The notes under the pieces are model-generated. The model was given only the letters and a program-made list of their open reading frames with translations, did no database searches and was not told the DNA's origin. The position numbers and the translations under genes were made by a program. This document shows, piece by piece, positions 60,000 through 64,000 of a DNA stretch of 64,000 nt. Position 1 is the stretch's first letter; the number at the start of each line of letters is the position of its first letter. This stretch comes from Nocardioides seonyuensis (GTDB lineage Bacteria > Actinomycetota > Actinomycetes > Propionibacteriales > Nocardioidaceae), in assembly GCF_004683965.1 (NCBI RefSeq), contig NZ_CP038436.1, positions 2,666,001 through 2,730,000 on the forward strand. The letters are read 5' to 3'.

Positions 60000-61211
60000 T
60001 CAAGCGGTGGTGAGCCATTCGCGGTAGCGGGTGATGACTTCGGGGGTGAGGTACTTGCCGCGTTCGGTGTAGCTGATTGTCATGGGGGCTATGCCCAGGG
60101 CTCGGGCGGCGGCGTCGATGGTGATGTTCTTGGCTTGGCGTGCGGGTCGTAGGTCGTGGACGCCGAGGTGCTCGTGCGGGCGGGTCAGCTGTTTGAACAT
60201 CTCTCTGGCGATGGCGCGTTTGAGCATCCGCAGGATCTCGGGGGTCGATCGACCCTTGGCTCGCTGTCGGGCGGCGAACGCTTTGGTGGGCGGGTGGTTG
60301 CGCAGCCGGACCAGCGCGATGGTGTGCAAGGCGTTGTTCGCGCGGCGATCACCGCCACGTGAGAGCCGGTGGCGGGTGGTCTTGCCCGAGGACGCGGGAA
60401 CCGGCGCGGTGCCACACAGTGCGGCGAACGAGGCCTCGCTACGGAGCCGGTCGGGATTACCGCCCGCGGTGATGAGCAACTGGGCTGCGGTGCTGTTCCC
60501 GACGCCGTGCAGACCCAGCAGGTGTGGCGCGGTCTGCTCGATCACCGAGGTCAGCTCGACGTCGAGTGCGGCGATCTCCTCACTCAGCAGCTGGTGGCGG
60601 CGTGCGAGGGACTTCAACGCGGTCAGCACCAGGCGCTCCTCGATGTCTGCATGGACTGCGGGGCGACAGGCCGCCAGAGCCTGGATCAACCGGACAGCCG
60701 TGTGGTGGCGGTACTTCTCCCGGCTCGTGAGGGGTGCGGTGATGAGCTGGTGGCGGATCTGGACCTGCGCGGCGGCGCGGGCCTTGACCGCGGACCGGCG
60801 GGCGTTGTGCAGGGCTCGCAGCGCGGTGACCTCGGCGCTCTTCGCGGCTGCGGTGGCCCGACCGGCCAGCACTGCGTGGGCTGCTTGGTAGGCGTCGATG
60901 GGGTCGGACTTGCCCTCGCGGCGCCGCACCGATCGTTCCGGGCGCAGTACCTCGAGCACGTCCAGACCCGCCTCGCTGGCGGTGCGGGTGATGCCGAGAC
61001 CGTAGGAGCTGGTGCCCTCGATCCCGACCACTGTCACCTGCCCGTGGCTGGCCAAGAACTCCAGCGCCTGCCGATAACCCAGCGGTGTCGTCAGGAACTC
61101 CTTGTCGCCCAGCTCGCGGCCCCACGGGTCGATTGCTGCGACGTGGATGGTGTCGGCGTGGGTGTCGATCCCCCCGATGATCGTGCCGGGATCCAGCGTG
61201 GTCACTGTCAT
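60000..61211 (-). CDS. IS110 family transposase (DEDD recombinase) with C-terminal HTH-like extension
   Basis: The protein has 403 residues. The RuvC-like DEDD catalytic set is D16 (GGIDTHAD), E65 (GIEGTSSYG), D103 and D106 (KSDPIDAYQA). The Tnp20 domain holds the catalytic serine region GTAPVPASSG near S274/275. About 45 residues after the usual end (ARQAKNITIDAAARALGIAPMTISYTERGKYLT) resemble an XRE-type helix-turn-helix. IS110 enzymes use a bridge RNA encoded in the non-coding end to pick donor and target. The element inserts beside a DUF3499 gene; its ends are not visible as inverted repeats. Confidence 0.92.
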   Translation of the reverse strand: MTVTTLDPGTIIGGIDTHADTIHVAAIDPWGRELGDKEFLTTPLGYRQALEFLASHGQVTVVGIEGTSSYGLGITRTASEAGLDVLEVLRPERSVRRREGKSDPIDAYQAAHAVLAGRATAAAKSAEVTALRALHNARRSAVKARAAAQVQIRHQLITAPLTSREKYRHHTAVRLIQALAACRPAVHADIEERLVLTALKSLARRHQLLSEEIAALDVELTSVIEQTAPHLLGLHGVGNSTAAQLLITAGGNPDRLRSEASFAALCGTAPVPASSGKTTRHRLSRGGDRRANNALHTIALVRLRNHPPTKAFAARQRAKGRSTPEILRMLKRAIAREMFKQLTRPHEHLGVHDLRPARQAKNITIDAAARALGIAPMTISYTERGKYLTPEVITRYREWLTTA

Positions 61212-61451
61212 GATGGAGATGCCTTCCGTGTCGAATCGGATGGGTCGACGCCGGTCGGGCGAGCAGACAGGACACTGATGAGACTCTCGCCAGGCTCTTA
61301 TGAGGTCATGTCCGCCCGGCCGGCGCGCGGGTACCTCAGGACCGGACGGTCCAATTGATGGTCAGGCCAGCAGGCCGACAGTCAGTGGCTGAGTCACAGC
61401 CCTGAGGTCGAACCATCATCAGTGTCGGTGGCGGCTGGTTGAGTTGTCCCC
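61212..61451 (-). other. non-coding end upstream of IS110 transposase, candidate bridge-RNA region
   Basis: This 240-bp stretch holds no gene. It lies on the 5' side of the transposase, where IS110-group elements encode their bridge RNA. It contains a perfect 6-bp hairpin GGACCG-GA-CGGTCC (61339-61352). No element boundary can be fixed by eye. Confidence 0.35.
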
Positions 61452-62858
61452 ATGACCAGCACCGCCACCACTCCCGATCCGGAGGTCGTCGACCTCGCGG
61501 ACGCGAGCGTGTCCGGGTTGTTGGAGCAGGCGGCCGAGTGTGAGGCGGTGCTGCGCGAGGCAGCGGTCCACCAGCTGCGCATCGCCTACGAGTGGGCGAT
61601 CGCCCACCCGGTGGTGGACGCGGCCGAGACAGCCCGTGGGCCGGTGCTGCCGTCCGTGCTCGAAGCGCCCGAGACGCTGGGCGGCCCGGGCACTCCGGCG
61701 GTGGCGGCGTTCACGGCCGAGCCGCTGGCGGTCGCCTGCGGCATCGCGCCGTCCTCGGCGACCGCGCTGCTGGCTGACGCCCTGGATCTCCACCACCGGC
61801 TCCCGGTGCTGTGGCAGCAGACCCAGGCCGGGCTCGTGGCAGTGTGGAAGGCCCGCCGGGTCGCGGCCCGCACCCGCGACCTGTCCCTGGACGCCGCCCT
61901 GTGGGTGGACCGCCACACCGCCGGCCGCGTCGGCTCCCTCAGCCTCGTAGCGTTGGACCGGCTGGTCGCCGAGGCCGCGGCACGCGTCGACGGCGAGAGC
62001 CTGGGCGAGAAGGAGAAGTCCGGCCGGTCCCAGTGGGACGTGAAGCTCAAGCACCGCGACCCCCGCCACGGCGGCGCCACCTCCGAGATCCACGCGGTCG
62101 GCGACACCCTCGACCTGACCCGGTTCCACGACATCGTCTGCGCCGAAGCCGAGACCCTCGGCGCCCTCGGTGACGACGACGCCTTCGAGGTCCGCAAGGC
62201 CAAAGCCCTCGGAGTGATCGCTGATGCCCAGGCCCGTCTTGACCTCACCAGCCTGCTCTCGCTCCCGGGTGCAGCCAGCGACCGCGACTGCGCAGACGTC
62301 GATGCTGACCAGGTGACCCAGGTGCGGCGACGCCTCATCGAGCGGCGCGACGCCAAGGTCCGGCTCTACCTCCACGCCTCGCTGGCCGACATCACGGCCG
62401 ACACATCTGGTTCCGTGGGCACGGTCGAGCGGCTTGGCCCGGTGACCCTCGACCAGATCAAGGCATGGGTCGGCAAGGCGCGCGTCACGATCCAGCCCGT
62501 CCTCCACGTCGCCTCCGACGACACCTGGTCCGTGGACCGCCACGACCCACCATCACGGATGGCCGAGCAGGTGGTTCTTCGGGATTCGAGCTGCGTGTTC
62601 CCGTGGTGCAGCCACCCGTCCCGGCACGCAGACCTCGACCACGTCGACCCCTACGAAGATCCGGACGAAGGTGGACCGCCGGGTCAGACCACCCCGTCGA
62701 ACCTGGCCCCGCTGTGTCGAAGACACCACCGAGCCAAGACCGCAGGCGCCTGGACCTACCAACGCACCGCCCCCGGCACCTACCTGTGGACCGGACCCGC
62801 CGGCATCACCGCGATCGTCACCCCCACCGGCACCCTCACCCTGGGCTCCAGCTCGTGA
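61452..62858 (+). CDS. DUF222 domain / HNH endonuclease protein (REP13E12-like)
   Basis: The protein has 468 residues. The N-terminal DUF222 domain covers about 1-320. The C-terminal HNH region (about 379-430) has SCVFPWC, HADLDHVDPY and NLAPLCRRHHRAKT, giving two Cys pairs and the H-N-H residues. Such proteins occur in many copies in actinobacterial genomes and match the 13E12 repeat family of M. tuberculosis. Their role is not established; mobile or domesticated nuclease is suspected. It lies directly behind an IS110 element, in accessory DNA. Confidence 0.9.
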   Translation: MTSTATTPDPEVVDLADASVSGLLEQAAECEAVLREAAVHQLRIAYEWAIAHPVVDAAETARGPVLPSVLEAPETLGGPGTPAVAAFTAEPLAVACGIAPSSATALLADALDLHHRLPVLWQQTQAGLVAVWKARRVAARTRDLSLDAALWVDRHTAGRVGSLSLVALDRLVAEAAARVDGESLGEKEKSGRSQWDVKLKHRDPRHGGATSEIHAVGDTLDLTRFHDIVCAEAETLGALGDDDAFEVRKAKALGVIADAQARLDLTSLLSLPGAASDRDCADVDADQVTQVRRRLIERRDAKVRLYLHASLADITADTSGSVGTVERLGPVTLDQIKAWVGKARVTIQPVLHVASDDTWSVDRHDPPSRMAEQVVLRDSSCVFPWCSHPSRHADLDHVDPYEDPDEGGPPGQTTPSNLAPLCRRHHRAKTAGAWTYQRTAPGTYLWTGPAGITAIVTPTGTLTLGSSS

Positions 62859-62862
62859 CCCA

Positions 62863-63549
62863 TCATCTCTGCGCGAGCACGATCGCCTGAGCCGTCTTCT
62901 CGGTTCCTTCCGAGGCACGGGACATCCGCGCGTGGACCCTGATGCCGTGGTCCTCGAGCAGTCTCGTCACAACCGCCGGATCATGGCGGTAGTTCGTCAT
63001 GGCGACCGTGTGTCCGTAGGCGCTGGTGATGTCCACGCCACGGCCGTCACCGGCTTGGAAGGCAATCAGCAGCCAGGCTCCGGGCCGGAGCACCCGCGCA
63101 AACTCCGCGATGATCGGCGCCAGCTGCTGAGGGGCAGCATGGATGAGCGAGTACCACGCCAGTAGACCTCCTGCGGTCGAATCCGGCAGGGGGAGACTCT
63201 CGAGCGCACCCGTCTCGAAGTGCAAGCTCGGGTAGTTGCGTCTGGCGACGTCGATCATCCCCGAGGACAGGTCTATGCCGGTGACCTCCAGGCCTCGAGC
63301 CACGAGGTGAGCGCTGATGCGTCCCGTGCCGCAGCCGGCGTCAACCACCGGGCTGAGCTCCGCAGCGGCGCATCGACGCGCGAAGTCGTCGATCATGGCG
63401 ACATCCAAGGGCGTCTCAGCGTCCAGGCCAGGCAAGAGACGTGCGTAGTCAGCAGCCACGAGGTCGTATGCGCGCTGCACCTGCAGTCGGCCGACGCCTG
63501 GGCTCATGAGCAGGGACGTTACAGACGGACCGTGACGGGCGGCGCTCAT
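62863..63549 (-). CDS. class I SAM-dependent methyltransferase
   Basis: The 228-residue methyltransferase has motif I VVDAGCGTGRISAHLVARG, motif II VTGIDLSSGMIDVAR, and LLAWYSLIHAAPQQLAPIIAEFARVLRPGAWLLIAFQAG, the methyltransferase-11 type. The ATG at 63549 has GGAGG 6 nt upstream. The substrate is unknown. Divergent from the phosphotransferase-like gene at 63592; the gap is 42 bp. Confidence 0.88.
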   Translation of the reverse strand: MSAARHGPSVTSLLMSPGVGRLQVQRAYDLVAADYARLLPGLDAETPLDVAMIDDFARRCAAAELSPVVDAGCGTGRISAHLVARGLEVTGIDLSSGMIDVARRNYPSLHFETGALESLPLPDSTAGGLLAWYSLIHAAPQQLAPIIAEFARVLRPGAWLLIAFQAGDGRGVDITSAYGHTVAMTNYRHDPAVVTRLLEDHGIRVHARMSRASEGTEKTAQAIVLAQR

Positions 63550-63591
63550 CTGCCCTCCGCGGAGGATCCACTGCTCCGGCAGGATGGCGGC

Positions 63592-64000
63592 ATGACCGCC
63601 GATCTGGGACCGGAGCGCAGTCAGCTCCCATGGCCCACCACGGCCGAGGCAGTCGCTGCCTCCGTGGCCTGCGCACGCGCCCTGGGGCTGCCTGTCGAGG
63701 AACCGGAGGTCATCGCCGAGGGCTTCAGCGTCCGCGTCCACCTCCGTCCCTCACCTGTCGTCAGCCGGGTGGTCACGACGGGTCAGCAGCTGCGGGGGAA
63801 GCCTCGCCCCTGGCTCGAGCGCGAGGTGGCGGTGGGGCAGTTCCTCGCCCGGTCCGACGTCGCGATCGTGGCTCCCTGGGAGGAGCCCGGGCCCCACCGC
63901 GTCGACGGGACCGACGTGACGCTGTGGAGCTGGGTCGAGGACACCGGCGGGTTGGTCTCCGCGGCCGAGTTCGGGGTGATGCTGGGGGAGCTGCACACCG
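63592..64000 (+). CDS. phosphotransferase-family (APH-like) protein, partial
   Basis: The frame opens with ATG at 63592 and runs past the window end (136 codons visible). Residues include VIAEGFSVRVHLRPSPVVSRVV (where an N-lobe strand-turn-strand is expected), WLEREVAVGQFLARSDVAIVAPW, LWSWVEDTGG and FGVMLGELHT, as in aminoglycoside-phosphotransferase-like kinases (usual form: e...l..LH). The catalytic region lies beyond the window. Function is therefore uncertain. Confidence 0.7.
   Translation, partial: MTADLGPERSQLPWPTTAEAVAASVACARALGLPVEEPEVIAEGFSVRVHLRPSPVVSRVVTTGQQLRGKPRPWLEREVAVGQFLARSDVAIVAPWEEPGPHRVDGTDVTLWSWVEDTGGLVSAAEFGVMLGELHT

Noticed and set aside
60000..61451. Terminal inverted repeats of the IS element
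   Set aside because: None found by eye; IS110-type elements usually lack long ones.

Overview
The window is a gene-dense, very high-GC chromosomal segment of an actinobacterium. Gene content and order suggest Nocardioidaceae, probably Nocardioides or a relative. This rests on the repeat types, an acyl-CoA carboxylase with an epsilon subunit, coenzyme F420 genes, a WhiB regulator, many GTG starts and leaderless promoters; no rRNA is present to confirm it. Much of the backbone matches the order I know from Mycobacterium tuberculosis Rv3257c-Rv3285: maf, accE, accD, birA, PH-domain protein, purK, purE, acyl-CoA dehydrogenase, LCP protein, TIGR03089, mannose-1-phosphate guanylyltransferase, cofE (fbiB), cofD (fbiA), whiB2, an Rv3259-like gene and DUF3499. 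Accessory blocks are inserted into that frame.

Layout. 1-9.6 kb: maf, an inserted tripartite tricarboxylate transporter (tctCBA) with a universal stress protein, a DUF559-type nuclease-like gene between two copies of a 48-bp quasi-palindrome, then accE-accD, birA, a PH-domain membrane protein and a class III adenylate cyclase. 9.6-21 kb: a receiver-less winged-helix protein, purK-purE, glutamate dehydrogenase, a DUF418-like membrane protein (probable CTG start), a Gfo/Idh oxidoreductase, a formylglycine-generating-enzyme pseudogene, arfB, a TetR regulator divergent from an acyl-CoA dehydrogenase, chrA and a soluble Ser/Thr kinase. 21-30.6 kb: one nitrogen-scavenging unit, urtABCDE-ureABCFGD, for urea uptake and hydrolysis. 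GlnR-like boxes lie upstream, alternative hairpins separate urtA from urtB, a tandem repeat separates ureA from ureB, and there is no ureE.

30.7-37 kb: small regulators and stress proteins (MarR, a DksA-like zinc finger, GlsB/YeaQ, DUF1707, PadR), an enoyl-CoA hydratase, an LCP protein, a hotdog thioesterase and a secreted phospholipase-D-like protein. 37-49.6 kb: a cell-wall galactan locus with an LCP ligase, two GT2 glycosyltransferases, UDP-galactopyranose mutase (glf), a GlfT2-type galactofuranosyltransferase, a Wzm/Wzt-type ABC exporter and a secreted PGRP amidase with FG-GAP repeats. A second DUF559-type gene, bracketed by inverted arrays of a 21-bp repeat, sits between the exporter and the amidase. 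49.6-59.8 kb: GDP-mannose and F420 genes, whiB, a large polytopic glycosyltransferase, DUF5719, an Rv3259-like protein and DUF3499. 59.8-64 kb: accessory DNA with a 29-bp triple repeat, an IS110-family transposase, a DUF222/HNH (REP13E12-like) protein, a methyltransferase and the start of a phosphotransferase-like gene.

The most unusual signal is that both DUF559-type genes share one architecture. A palindromic repeat is followed after 8-9 nt by the motif TT(G/C)TCCACAG, and after 49-50 nt by the start codon. Both proteins also have the same catalytic spacing (E-32-D-11-E-x-D), and palindromic repeats lie on both sides of each gene. Two other genes (cofD and DUF5719) each carry a one-base deletion in a homopolymer, which may be sequencing error or real.
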